NCBI GenBank assembly: GCA_040954595.2
Contig: CM082595.2
Span: 9,548,001 to 9,612,000, forward strand
Origin: Balanoglossus misakiensis
Lineage: Eukaryota; Hemichordata
DNA length: 64,000 nucleotides
Direction of reading: 5' to 3'
A program made the translations under genes and the position numbers. The notes below the pieces were generated by a model that saw nothing but the letters and a program-made list of their open reading frames with translations, had not been told where the DNA came from and did not search any database. Positions 1 to 11,837 of the stretch are shown here, in pieces. Position 1 is the first letter of the stretch. Each line of letters begins with the position of its first letter.

Positions 1-868
1 ACATGTGATTTTTCATGAAGTTTTATCGAGAAGAATTTCTTTACTTCCACTGACAAAATTGTGATCTCGAAATTCAAAGTGACCTTGAAGTTACAAAAAA
101 AAATATCAGCCATACCCTCACAAAAATTAACCCCCTCAGGTTTTAGAAACATTATTAAACTCCTCTATTCATAATTTTGACATGAATATATCCATGCCGA
201 GAGTCAAGGACCACAATTTACTGTGCCATAGGTCAGTCCTGAGAAGTCAGTCAGCGTGAATAGTGTATAGACTCCTTATGTAATATGCTAATGAGAGATA
301 ACGACGCGTTGAAAAGGAAGCCATTACGTCATGGGTTAACATGCGTTGACCTACTTCAATGCATACACATATGGCAAACACGGCTGTACTCGTCGATGGC
401 GAAGGCAATTTTTACACCGTCATTACTCCACAACGGAGCGGCTCACACTATTATAATTTCACGGTAACTTAGTTCAATATCTTCCTAACCTACCCAATTT
501 TTTTCAAGACAAGAAATCTTTGCCGAGAGTCAAGGACCACAATTTAAACCAACATACCGAAACTGTCTTTCTCGGGAAAGCGTCGTTAAAACTTCACGAA
601 AAATCATCCTATCATTGACTATGGTGTTTCATACACGTCTTAGAAAAATGGGTGCACTACGATCACTTGTAGTACCGAAAATCTCCGTTTGAAAATTTTT
701 CGAACTGGCCGTAACTGCCACTCAGCGACTTTCACATTCAAATAGATCTCTTTGATCTCACCGCCGTAATTACCCCACTTTCGTCCTGACTGGTTAATAC
801 TTACAAAGTGTATTACCTCCAACACCCCATGGACGGTATCATGTCATCACCAGTAGCTATAGGTTCTT
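1..868. other. No recognised gene
   Basis: AT-rich sequence with only short chance ORFs. A phrase of about 20 bases around GAGAGTCAAGGACCACAATT occurs twice (near 199 and 526), so at least part is repeat-derived. I see no RNA gene or clear splice-bounded exon. Confidence 0.5.
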
Positions 869-1039
869 TTAACACCTTGAGAGAAAAAAATGGATTGTTA
901 CTGATAGATTACAAAGCACTGACAATACAAGAGGGGGAGGGGTAAGGTTTGTTGAGAGCAGTTGTTTTTTGCTAAACATTAGTGAAAATATGAAATTATT
1001 GACATGTAGGATTTCAATTTTATGATGTAAGAGTATTTT

Positions 1040-1215
1040 ATAATATCTCACCGGGACTTCAGTTGTCGCTGTAGTATTTAACCCAAGTTTAACTGTGCCA
1101 CCCACGTCCATGCATGGCAAGGTTTTCTCTCCCAAAAGTTTCAGTTTGGTATCCCAGTTACCATCAGTTGCACTTACTCCACGCCTTCTAAGTTGAATGC
1201 GATTTACCATCACAG
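1040..1215 (-). pseudogene. Inverted degenerate copy of OB-fold exon 2
   Basis: Read on the minus strand, this segment parallels the exon at 3134-3340. Shared landmarks are an ATDGNWDTKLKLLGEKT-like stretch, a GGTVKLG stretch and LNTTATTEV, followed by a GTGAGA donor-like site. A block present in the plus-strand copy (the PLVINRYKTSS region) is missing, and the residues have drifted. The inverted homology extends through the preceding intron to about 1630, which matches 2765-3133 in reverse orientation. It is a broken copy joined head-on to a broken copy of exon 1, and is unlikely to be functional. Confidence 0.7.
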
Positions 1216-1629
1216 GATTCATACTGTGGTGCAAAGACAATTAAAAACATCGATTGTAAGTCATTTAGTAGTGATACCATTGTGACCAAACCTCGTTTTA
1301 AAATACATGTAATCTGTACTCGAAACTATCATTTTTTTCTTTCTAGAATATTAGAACGCGCTCAAAAATAAAAATGCGACCTGTAAGCGAGTGCCGCGTT
1401 TCAATTGGTACTGACGATAAACACCGCCACTCGGAGATAAAATCAACGTTTTTTTTTTAATGCAAGTGAACGCATGGAGGCGGCCATACTGAATTTAGGT
1501 TACATCCCAAGACATTCCGACTGGGCTTCAGGTGGATTCGGGAAAGGTCTCTAAAACATAATCGGTCATCCAATTTTGTATACTAAATTTCTAAAAATGT
1601 AGGACATGGGAGGTTAACATACCCACAAT

Positions 1630-1869
1630 GACAGCCAAGGCGTGGCAGTGAAATTGTGCCTCATTGAGGATACAGTCTAGATCCGGAATTCAGCCAACGG
1701 CAAACTGTTTAGCGTGCCTTGTATGCAGCAGGATGGCAACGTTCTGGAACTTAAATTCTGGAAAGAAAATCCGAAATAGCTGAACAGATAACAGAAGAGA
1801 GAATACATACAGCTCCGCAACTTTTCCACTGGAAGATATAATACCATTTGCCTCTATGATAGAGCAAAG
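1630..1869 (+). pseudogene. Degenerate copy of OB-fold exon 1
   Basis: This is a close direct copy of the exon at 2434-2716, covering the SQGVALKLRLMEDVEIRN to CLYDRAK region. It has in-frame stops: TAG inside GTCTAGATCC, TAG in place of TGG in CCGAAATAGCTG, and changes such as AGATAACAG. The donor GCAAAG/GTATGT and about 130 bp of the following intron are also conserved (1870-2010 matches 2717-2860). Two nonsense changes in an otherwise well-conserved exon indicate a recent pseudogene. Confidence 0.8.
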
Positions 1870-2433
1870 GTATGTTATAATCGCACCCCGAAACTTATGG
1901 GCCTTTTTTTTGACGTAGTCATTTTGGGTATCTTAACCTCCCATCTTCTACATTTTTAGAAATTTACTCTACAAAATTGAATGACCCATTACATTTTAGA
2001 GACTCTAACTCCTGATTGGCCTATAAACTTATTTCTTTCATCAACACTTTCTAACCGTTAACCTGCTGTACCTCCGCATGTCTCCACAAGAGCTAGGAGC
2101 TCAGAATCGGATGAACGAGACAAGCGGTCTCTCACGTTTAGTAACCGTAACACCGTTAAAGGTAGGATTTCATTGATTCTAATAAGTCTCCGTTCATCAA
2201 CATTTCAAAAATTCTCCATAACCCAGTAGTTGCCACTGTGCTTCAATGAAATATTTCCTTTCAAACTTGCAAATGGTAACCGAATCTCAAATCGCAAATC
2301 TTTCCATTTTTAATAACGAAGTCGGATGCCGCAATCACCAACTCACTTTTTTATCGGACTCCATCATTCTAATACTTTACTTCAATTGTCAAAAATTGTG
2401 TAAAACAATATCCACTCTCAATCTATATTTCAG

Positions 2434-2716
2434 GTTTAACGGCGTTATGGCATCCCCGGCTCCCGGTCCCTCATCCCCAACCAGCCAAGGCGTGGCACTG
2501 AAATTGCGCCTCATGGAGGATGTCGAGATCCGGAATTCCGCCAACGGGAAACTGTTTAGCGTGCCTTGTATGCAGCAGGATGGCAACGTTCTGGAACTTA
2601 AATTCTGGAAAGAAAATCCGAAGTGGCTGAACAGATTACAGAAGGGAGAATACGTACAGCTCCGCAACTTTTCCACTGGAAGAGATAATACCATTTGCCT
2701 CTATGATAGAGCAAAG
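2434..2716 (+). CDS. OB-fold RPA-like protein, exon 1
   Basis: The exon is bounded by an acceptor (ATATTTCAG/G) and a donor (GCAAAG/GTACGT). It starts coding at ATG 2447 and contributes 90 codons, ending in phase 0. After a Pro/Ser-rich leader (MASPAPGPSSPTS) comes a beta-rich segment with GVALKLRLMEDVEIRNS, LELKFWKENP, LQKGEYVQLRNF and ICLYDRAKV. This has the look of an OB-fold single-strand nucleic-acid-binding domain of the RPA70 type: Trp in FWKENP and a KGEYVQLRNF strand. Such RPA-like proteins are carried by animal Helitrons as well as by hosts. I favour a transposon-derived or captured copy because the locus is duplicated and rearranged. Exact family not proven. Confidence 0.5.
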
Positions 2717-3133
2717 GTACGTTATAATCGCACCCCGAAACTTATGGGCCTGACTTTTTTTTTGCCGTAGTCATTTTGGGTATCTTAACCTCCCATCTTC
2801 TACATTTTTAGAAATTTACTCTACAAAATTGAATGACCCATTACATTTTAGAGACCTTTCCCGAATTCAACCGAAGCCCAATGGGAAGGTCTTCAGATGT
2901 AATCCAATATGGCAGCCTCCATGCGATCACGTACATTGAAAATCCATTTATATGATACAACCATGCCTTGTCAACTCACCTCGGGTCAAAATTACTGCCA
3001 TCGATTCATCATTTTGCAGTTCAAATTTTAAAAAGCAACTGACAAAAAACAACCACTCTTGCACTATTTCTCCACAACATTTACTACTCGTAATTATTAA
3101 CATTCAATGTTTTCCATTTTATTTCCACTACAG

Positions 3134-3340
3134 TATGAATCAGTGACACATACATCGAATTCTACAAAGAGACGTAAACTGACCATAACTGATGGCACAA
3201 GAGATGCTGAAGTCAACCTTTGGGGTGAGAAAACAGCGCTGCCACTGGATGTAGGTGCCACAGTTAAACTAGGCCCATTGGTTATCAACAGATATAAAAC
3301 ATCGTCCACATTAAATACAACAGCGACAACTGAAGTGGAG
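3134..3340 (+). CDS. OB-fold RPA-like protein, exon 2
   Basis: An acceptor (TTTCCACTACAG/TATGAA) and a donor (GAAGTGGAG/GTGAGA) bound 69 codons in phase 0, so it joins exon 1 in frame. Visible strands are RRKLTITDGTRDAEVNLWGE, LDVGATVKLGPLVINRY and STLNTTATTEVEV. This is the 'modifier-of-DNA, W-G-E, V.LG' layout typical of RPA OB-folds (compare T-D-x-T in canonical RPA). The reading frame stays open past the donor, but the inverted copy at 1040 shows intron-like sequence immediately after the same position, so splicing here is the better reading. A following exon was not found; a GC-rich insertion begins about 20 bp into this intron. Confidence 0.55.
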
Positions 3341-3360
3341 GTGAGACATAAAATACTGTT

Positions 3361-4683
3361 CCTGATGCTCCGTGAGAACTGTCAAGTAGCCACGGTTCTA
3401 GGCGACATAGGATGGATGTCCACTGTACGGGAGGAGGCCATGCATGTATACGGGAAGGAAAAGAATGAAGCCAACCTGCCCTTACCATCCGACGCAGCCA
3501 TAAAAACCTGCACACTACCTCGGGAGTTCAATCCAGGCCGCGTACGTGGGGGATTCGTTGGCCATATCTCCCCGCAAGAGCCCACAAGAACCACCACCGC
3601 AGCTGACGACCTGGAGGAAACTTTGAGCATCTTCCGGGATCCGCAGCTGGAAAAACAGGTACTCGGTGGCGACAAGGACCAGGCGATGGAGGTGTCGGAA
3701 GGGCCAGACCCACCCCGCACCCGTGTATCACCCCCAATAGCAGTAGCGAGAGACGGGGGAAACCAAGGGCTGCTGCAGGAGCCATCACCCCCACGCCAAG
3801 AAATGCTGCCGCTGCAGTCACTGATCAACCCATTGGAGCTGGAGGCGACGTTGGAGGCGGGGGAATATCTAATCCCCTGGGAACTTCGACGCCACCCCGG
3901 CAGCCCTACTAGGTCCAGATCCCCAACCCGGTCGCCGCGACCGGAGCGTTCTCGAGAGGAAAGGCGGGACCGCCCACCTTCCCGTGAACGACCATCCTTT
4001 TCACGCTGGGGAGATCTCAGCCCCAGACGTCGATCACCGATCCGGTATCCGACGCCGGAACCGCCCAAAGAAGACGAACGCCGCTGGAGGAGCGCCAGGC
4101 CGGCCCGAAGGAGCCCCCTATCCTCTGTTCCACATTACTCATCAGGCCCTTCTCCATGTCCGTTCCCGGGAGGCCGGAGGTCCACGCGCAAACTGAAGAA
4201 ACACGCCTTTCAGTGCCACCTTCCAGTTATTTTTACTGAGAAGCCGGTAGTATTCCGCGAGCGGGACGCGGTTGAGGCGTTAGAGAAACTCACCTATACT
4301 GGCTGTGTGGTCCAGGAAATGAAATACCCGACCTGCTAGACTTCTATATCCGCAGGGGCGGACCTGGACGGATCCCTACGGAATCCTTTTGTTCACCGGA
4401 GTCCATGGTGATGATGAAGCGCCTGTGCGTCTTCCAGGGGTGGGAGGTGCCGAACAGGTTCCGACTGAGCTCCCCCACCACACCAGCGATTCTCATCCAC
4501 TGGCGTGTCCTTAGCATACTGCTGAGGTCGGTATCCCAATCACGACAGGAAGAATTCCGGGAAATCCGACCTCACCGGAAAACATCATCAATCCGGACAC
4601 AGCAACCAGAGAGGACGGGGGCGGAAGCAGTCGCACAGAATCCATCGACGCAGGGGGAGCGAGGACGCGCCAGGGGTTTTTGA
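3361..4683 (+). pseudogene. GC-rich Arg/Ser/Pro-rich ORF island, unknown
   Basis: A strongly GC-rich island starts where similarity to the OB-fold intron ends, at about 3360. From ATG 3365 an open frame runs to a stop at 4337-4339. A first part (LRENCQVATVLGDIGW onward) is followed by an acidic/proline linker and an Arg/Ser-rich tract (repeats such as RSRSPTRSPRPERSREERR, then SPRRRSPIRYPTPEPP). Near its end, a one-base frame change would continue the protein as DLLDFYIRRGGPGRI and on through 4683, so the gene looks frameshifted. The basic tail could be gag-like or nucleic-acid binding. I recognise no domain and assign no function. Base composition sets it apart from everything around it. Confidence 0.4.
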
Positions 4684-4785
4684 TGCATTTTTTATCCCCC
4701 AAGCGTGCGCGGAGGAGTGCCGAGTGGAAGACGCGCCCACCACCATAGATGACCTCACTGACTACGATGTTGGTGTCCCCCCTGT

Positions 4786-4985
4786 TATGTTTCCATCAAC
4801 ATGGGAATAATAATGCGATCATAAGGTATAACAACAACCTATTTATTGATCGGCTGAAAAGACTCAACAATGTGCTTCGCCTTATCTGGGCGGAAGTGAC
4901 GTCGTACAGCAATTCATAAACAAGTGGAACACCAACAATGCAACACTAGAGGGCGCTATATTGATCGTAGCTGTCAGAATACTAC
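4786..4985 (-). repeat. Putative solo LTR (about 200 bp) with poly-G tract
   Basis: On the minus strand a 200-bp block begins TGTAGTATTCTGACAG, ends GGAAACATAACA (TG...CA), contains AATAAA and a GACGTCA CRE-like site, and is immediately preceded by a poly-G run (plus 4986-4999). The two complete gypsy elements in this window have the same arrangement, a G-rich polypurine tract abutting TG. No partner LTR was found, so this is either a solo LTR keeping its tract or a truncated element. Confidence 0.4.
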
Positions 4986-4999
4986 ACCCCCCCCCCCGC

Positions 5000-5860
5000 A
5001 TGTTTAAAGGTTTCTATAGAAAAGCATTGTTGAGGTTCACAAAACTTTGAAGAAGCTTTGCAACCCTAACTTTGGCCAAAGATTTGAATGTTAAGGTTTC
5101 ACAAACGTAGTTACAGCTGAGGTTCAACTAAGACTAGTATAAGAGGCTTCAGCACGCCAAGTCTTGTAGCAAGCTTCAACACAAAGCTTTTTGCAACATT
5201 GTTCAAAGCGTTGTCAAAGGTACTGCACAACCCTGGTGAAGTAGTGCTATATTTTCAATTAAATGGCTTAAGCCATTTGTCTCTCCAACCAGAATTGCAC
5301 CAGAGTTAAATACACACAGCTTGAAATTGTAAAATGTTGCAAAATCAAACGATCACATCCTTACACCTATTATTAGAACCAGAAGTTGAGTCAAAATGTT
5401 CCTACCTAGAAATTTTCTTTCCTATGAAGTTTTTTGCTTATTGGCATTCATATGGGAGCCTAGACCTATTCCAGCTGAGTTGCCAAAATGGCAATGTTGG
5501 ACAATTCTTCTAATATGCATGATCAAAAATGGCCGCCAAATACCTTCTCTAAAATAAAACTTGGCCCTTTTTTCTCAAAATTATGTGTAATATCTAAAAT
5601 TTCAGGATTTGCATCCATATTGGTTATGTATTGCAAATATGGCAGTGTTTGGCAACTTTTCTATTTTGCATAATCAAAAATGGCCGCCAATCACCACTAA
5701 AAGTGAAATTTTGCCATGTTTCCCAAAATGATGCGCAATATCGTATTTTCAGGATTAGCACATTCATACGGGTACCTTTAACAATACAACTGTGTTGCAA
5801 ATTTGGCAGTGTTACCGTACTAATCATGAAGCAAGGAAGTGCAACCTCTGTATCCCAAAT
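5000..5860. repeat. Dispersed repeat, direct-oriented fragments of the arm family
   Basis: 5270-5400 matches 8640-8800 and 34950-35090 in the same orientation (CCTCCAACCA...TTGAAA...AAAATGTTGCAAAAT). 5490-5860 matches 45030-45270, including TTGCAAATATGGCAGTG and AAAATGGCCGCCAA. These are fragments of the family that builds the giant inverted repeat. No coding potential seen. Confidence 0.6.
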
Positions 5861-6540
5861 ATATGTCTATCCCCACTCACAAAGAGCCAGCCCCTCTGCA
5901 TCATCCTGTTCCTCAACTTCACGATGGGAATCCTTTTCAGAATTCCGACCTCAAAACATCCAGGGATTCACCATCATTCACCACACCCTCGTCAGTATCC
6001 ACCATGTTTAGATCCAATGCCTGAACATGTTGTCTCTTTATCTATGGATTGCGTTAAAGGCCAGTGGGAGTTTCATCTCCTTTTTTTGCAATTTTGACCA
6101 TTTTTATCTGGTGCATAATGCTAGAGTACATATCATCCATACAGGATGATGCATGTACAGTGATGGGAAATGTATCAATCCAAACCTGCACTAGATTTGC
6201 ATACAGTGCCATACCTTTTAGGGCTATTTTCTTGACCCTTTTGATAGTCTGCTGGCCAAAAGTGGCTGGCCAAAGTGGCCAGCAGAGACATTCTTCCAAT
6301 ACCCTTCATAGTGCCAACAGACAAGGCTTGGATATACAACCTGTGTTGCTTGTAAGGCACACATCTCCAATTGGTACATTGGGCCAATTATACTGTACAT
6401 GTGTACAGCTAGGAAAAAAATATACTTCATCATAGTTTCCATGGTCAGCAGCTTCAATAACTTGTTGCCTTTTCTTACTGAACATTTTGACTTATAAAGA
6501 AGTATAACAAGAATAAAGTTGTCCAATTAGTGTTGGCAGG
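5860..6540. other. No recognised gene; arm-flanking sequence
   Basis: Only short overlapping ORFs with no recognisable protein. The right edge (AATAAAGTTGTCCAATTAGTGTTGGCAGG, near 6510-6540) is the point where inverted similarity to 46310-46350 begins. Nothing else identified. Confidence 0.4.
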
Positions 6541-7039
6541 GGGGTGGGGGATGTGTTCTCCCATACAAAGGTGTATAGGTATGTAGTCTTTAAGAAAAAC
6601 TTGGGGTAAATGACCAGAAAATTTGACTTATAATACAAATAGGTCGGGTTTTGGGCATTTACACGTGTTGATGTTATCGACTGGGGCGACAGACTACCAT
6701 CCGAAAATATTTCAAGTACCCCCCCCCCCCCTCGGGTGCCGGCCAGTGGGATGGAGGTGATAGAAACTGTTGTAGATACAATAGAGGCCTACAACCTGAA
6801 AACCTTCTGGCTTTAACCGAGGACTTGCCATTAAAGATACCTGTAGGCCCCTATATGCTGCTCCCACATACACTCCCAGTCCTAAACCTTGCATCTGATT
6901 TGTGGTGCAGATGAAGAATTAAGATTGGCTTGACAATTAGCACACTTAATTGCCTGTTATGAGATATAATACATACAATCATGGGACAAGAATGGCAAAA
7001 GTTAAATTATCCAGCAGGTGTTTGAATTATGCAAATTAG

Positions 7040-7400
7040 AGCAGTTGTCTAATATTGCCATGTCAACCATGTTGAAATTGTTTTAGGTACCCATATTAAT
7101 GGAAACCCTGCAAATTCGATATTACACACCATTTAAAACAAATATGGGAAATTAACATGTTAGAGAAATTTGGCGGCCATTTTGGATTATGCAAATTAGA
7201 ACAGTTGTCTAATATTGCCATGTCAACCATGTTGAAATTGTTTTAGGTACCCAGGAGAGTTGAATGAAAATGCCATTTGCAATGCAGTTGTCTTGTATTG
7301 GGTGCCCATATTAAGGCATTCTTGAAAACGAAACATTATTCATCATTTTGACGCAAACAGAAAAGGTGTTCAAATGCAAATTGGAAGAGTTGCCCAACCC
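7040..7400. repeat. Tandem repeat, about 120-130 bp units
   Basis: Repeated phrases (CAAATTAGA.CAGTTGTCTAATATTGCCATGTCAACCATGTTGAAATTGTTTTAGGTACCC split over units, and GGCGGCCATTTTGGATTATG) recur in this stretch. They match the longer inverted array at 45230-45930. Confidence 0.7.
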
Positions 7401-9949
7401 TGCCATATTTGCAATACAGTTGTAGTGACTGTCAACTCGACTACAGACAGTCTCGATGAACACAAGACATGATCCCAATTTGCAAGCTGAGTTGAAACTG
7501 ACTGCTGCAGTAACTTAGCTGTGGGAATGTCTTGTGTGATTTAAAACAATGATGACCAAATTTAACACAGTTTCTCTGAGGTAACCATTTAGCTTTCAGG
7601 ACTAAGTTTGTTTAAGAATCCTTTATTCTACCCAAGGAACAAATTTCCTTAGAATTTCACAACTGAGACACAGTTTACAGATATACAAAAAGTGCGTACT
7701 ACAAACATAAGAAATTGTTTGCATTTTTTTTTTCTGATGGCAATGCATTTGACTGTAAACAGACATTGACGTCCTTTAGTAAGGGACTGTTCAGTTATGG
7801 TGGAGGGGGGGGGGCAAAAGTTTGTGTCATTGGTTTTCAAAATCAGGCCGACACCCCCTTCAACCAGGACCAAAAAAATGATGACCCCCCCCCCCTTTGA
7901 CAGGACCAAAATATGATGACCCTCCTCCCACCCCGAAAACATTCGCCATCCTTATCTTATGTACACTGACTGTATGCAATAAAGGTAAAGGGTCTCCTCA
8001 CACCTCAATTCTAAATTTCTTAAAGAAATTTATAATTTGAAGTGTATAATAGTATAGCGTTGCAATAAAGAAGGTCTATGGATAAATTAAAAGGACACGT
8101 CAATACAATAGTTGGTAGAATTGGTAAAACAAGAAAAGTGGAAGGGGTGGGTGTACGTAGGACAATTTTGTAAAATACAATTAATGCATTTTAATGAACT
8201 CAAAGGCAAATTAACTTAATGTTGGGGAGGACAAATTTGACTTTTGCCACTCAAAGTTAACATCAGTGGGGGTGGGATGGCAAGTATTCTGCCCTGGTAC
8301 ACTATATGTGGCGAAGAAATAAGGGGATGGGTGTGGGAGGGGATGTCCTCCTTCCACATAAGAAAACTTTGTAAAATATGTAGCTCAAAGTTGCATTTTA
8401 ATGAAGTCAAAAGCAAATTACATGTATCTCAATGTTTGAAAGGACCAATTTTACTGTTGCCACTCCACTCAAAGTTAGCATCGGTGGGTACATGTATATG
8501 ACATCCCCCCTAAACGTTTGAAAAAAAGATGACTCCCTCTTTTGGATTTCAAAATTTAAGTGACCCCCTGGATTTTGCCAGCCTCCCCCCACCGTAAAAA
8601 CTGAATGGTCCCTAAGCGCTATTTTGTCAGTGAAATGGCTCCATTATTATCCCTCCAACCATAGTTGAAACGGAGTTAAATATGTACAGCTTGAAATCAT
8701 AAAATGTTGCAAAATTGAACCAAGAGTTTGGTCAATGATCAAGTTCTTACAGCTATTACTAGAACCATACAGTCTCAGCGAACAAGAGACATTGGTCCGA
8801 TTTGCAAGCCGAGTTGGAACTGACTTTGCCTGCACACAGATGTGCCAATTTCAGCGAATCTTATCGTATTTAAAAATGAATATGGAGAATTGTTATCTGT
8901 GTTCCTATTGCTAGCCTACATACATGTAGCTGTTGTCATTCTAGTGTTTTTTTTCTGTATACCACAATTGCCACACTGTTTGGGATACTTTTATCAAATG
9001 TTATGTGATACTATATCAGCCTGTTTTGGGGATCTTGACAATGACATATATTAGACTTTTCATACACAGCATGAGGTAGAATTTCAGAAAAGATTAGGTA
9101 ATAAGACTGTATATCTCATAGGAAATAATCACTTTAGAAGTATTACGATAAAAAAAAATCATTTCACTCTTATTGGGAGCATACATTTGTAAAACATACA
9201 TACAGACATGAATACAGACATAGAGAGATCAAGGTGTATACGATTTTCAGTGGGGGAGGGGGTCCTCCTTAATTGCAAACAACTATGTAATGGTAATTTC
9301 CCTTTTATAATAACAATTTTTGAGGTATAAGGAAAAAATATCAAACAAAATAAACAAAAAAACTAATTCAGCTATGATTTGATTCAATTATCATTCTAAA
9401 GAAGCACATATCATTAACTCACTACTAAACTTTTAAAGTGATCAACCATGCACTTTCTGAGAATTTTTTTTATGCCCCCAAAATACAATTTTTTCATTTT
9501 CAGAACATTTATGATATATCACAGTAAAAAAATCCCCTGGAAACTGCAAAACAAAAAATTGCAAAGCAATCAAACAAAAATGGCAAAAATTGTCCACAAA
9601 AACTATATTGACAGTTCCATCATAGGATTTGTTAAAATGTCGTGATAACACACCTAGGAACCTGCAAACCAAATTTCAAAGAACTGTGAGTAGAGGTTTT
9701 TGAGTATTTGACCAAAATCACCCCAAAAATATACTTCAAACCAGATATTAACTGAATATGCTCACGTGCAGTACTGTGATTGGTTGACAGAATAACAAGA
9801 TTAGAAAAACCAGTGTTAAACCAATTTGGTTTATAGTGTATATGGTGTAAGGGTTGTGTGTTGCACCATTGTGAAATGTAAACATGTTTGTGGAATTGTT
9901 GCCTTGTCAATTTTTGTAAGGGGTTATGAGTCATGTACCCCATCCTGAA

Positions 9950-10570
9950 CTGCATAAAAAGATAAGTCTATGGAATTCTAAAACTCGTTAATCAAAAATG
10001 GCAAGAAATATACCAAAAAGTATGAATATTTCACCAGATTTCAACAAATCTGATTTCTGTTCATGCCTAAGAACCTCTTTAACAAGTTTCAATAAGGAAG
10101 ACATTTTGGCAAACAACAGGTAATTCAGACAAATCTGACTGATATCACATATATGAATTCCCATTCAAAGTTTCCAATCAATTGGACTTGTGGTTTCACT
10201 GAAGACTATTTGGCCAAACCCTGCAGAATTCCCAAAAAATACAATTATGCAAATTTCTTTACAATTTGATCATATCTGACTGAGATCACCCCTAGAAACC
10301 CAAATACAAAGTATCAAAACAATTGCACTTACAGTTTCACGGGATTTGATTTTTTGACAAAAACAGGAAATATTGCCCAAAAATGCATTTTTGCAAATTT
10401 CACCACCGTTTGCACAAATGTGATTCAGGTAAGCCCTATGAACCTCCATACCAAGTTTCCAATCAATTGGACATGTAATTTCAGAGAAGAATTTTTTTAA
10501 ACAAAACTGCAGAAAATTCCCCCAAACATTCATAAAAAATAGCAAACGCCAGATACTGACTCCACCTGAA
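9950..10570. repeat. About 150-bp tandem repeats, diverged
   Basis: At least four successive units share the order: a 'GATCA/CAGATTTCA...ATCTGACTGA' start, 'CCAAGTTTCCAATCAATTGGACTTG', 'TTTCA.AGA.GA.TTTTTTGACCAAAA', then 'TGCAAATTTC.CC'. The same unit family reappears at 14720-15370, 36350-37000 and 43500-43760. It is a satellite-like internal part of the dispersed family. The ORFs over it are not genes. Confidence 0.65.
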
Positions 10571-11830
10571 CAAAATCATACGAGGTCTTCCCATAGTACT
10601 TGCACACCAATGCACGCCAATTTTTAACTGAATCTGATCCGCTGTTATTAAGTTTTTCAATTTTGACTATTTGAACATTTTTCCAGTTAATACCAGTATG
10701 CATTTTTTCGCAATAACAATTTCTATGTACACACTAAATATCAGTAGTTTCAAGTTTTTGATGTTGATGGACATACACATACATACATCAATACATTTAG
10801 ACGAAACTGATCCATTCGCAAAATACATAATTCTGTATGAGGCACACATACAGACATACATAGACGACGGACACCAACTTATGCTATAAGCTGACATTGA
10901 TATACATGTTAGCCAAAAACCAAAATCAACCTCAAAATATACATTAAAATATATTGCACCACCATGAGAAGACAAATTCATTTTTCGACAAATTTTCTGG
11001 GGCGTCATTGATATAGCATGGCATATTGTCAAAGTACGTAGTCTCTGTGATAAGATTCCATACACACAAAATGGTAACCTTGGAAGTCCAGCTGACGTAG
11101 TTATGCAATGGCGTCTCGTGTATTCCGTCGCCAAAAAATCATCGTAAAATTGATAGTCGGGGTCACAATTCAAGACGACTTTCTCTAAATTCTTTATGAA
11201 TGGATTAAATCAAAATCGAAATGTTGACGTATGACGTACGGAATGAGATCTGAACAGACATTCAATGTTATCATTCTCGCTCGATCACATATTGGGTAAG
11301 CCATCTAGCAATCGCTAAATAGTATTGGCGATAACAGACTGTCTATAAACTCACAAAACGGATTTTACTGTTGAGTGTGATCAACCGCCACGTTATTTTT
11401 CTCTGAACAATAGACAAATAGAAAGCCTGGTGACATTTTGAGATTGACTGCGTGAGGACCACAATATGCGTGAATCATTTACGGTTTGTCTTGATGAATG
11501 GGTCACGTCATAGTCATAACGCGGATTCGGCTGCACGCCAACTATCCGCCATATATTGTCTCCACTAACTTACTCGTAAGTAGTTTCAAACTTCATTTGA
11601 AAAGAGTATTCGTCTGACAGTCCTGTAGATTAACAATTTACGCTCTATGAAGCAACTAAACAACGTTAGCTTCCTTGTGGATTCACGTAGGGAAGTTATT
11701 CGTAACGACGGGTACATCGTCTGAGCATGGACAGAACAACGGCAATATCGCCAGGAATGTCTCATTTCACAGCGCCCTCAAACAGTCGATCTCCTCAAAC
11801 TATCGTTTCCACTGGTCATATATGCGGCAT
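10570..11830. other. No recognised gene
   Basis: It begins with an ATACATACA-rich tail (10770-10870) similar to 15540-15640, then low-copy-looking sequence with no recognisable protein or RNA. A chance ORF on the minus strand at 10667-11173 has no recognisable domain. Confidence 0.4.
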
Positions 11831-11837
11831 TAACGAA

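Noticed and set aside
3382-4068. 228-codon antisense ORF over the GC-rich island
   Set aside because: High GC removes stops on both strands; its composition mirrors the sense RS-rich frame and no domain is visible.
7649-7942. Gly-rich ORF over poly-G/poly-C runs
   Set aside because: Simple-sequence tracts in a dispersed repeat; no conserved protein.
10667-11173. 168-codon minus-strand ORF
   Set aside because: Composition like chance AT-rich sequence, overlaps an ATACATACA repeat tail, no domain.
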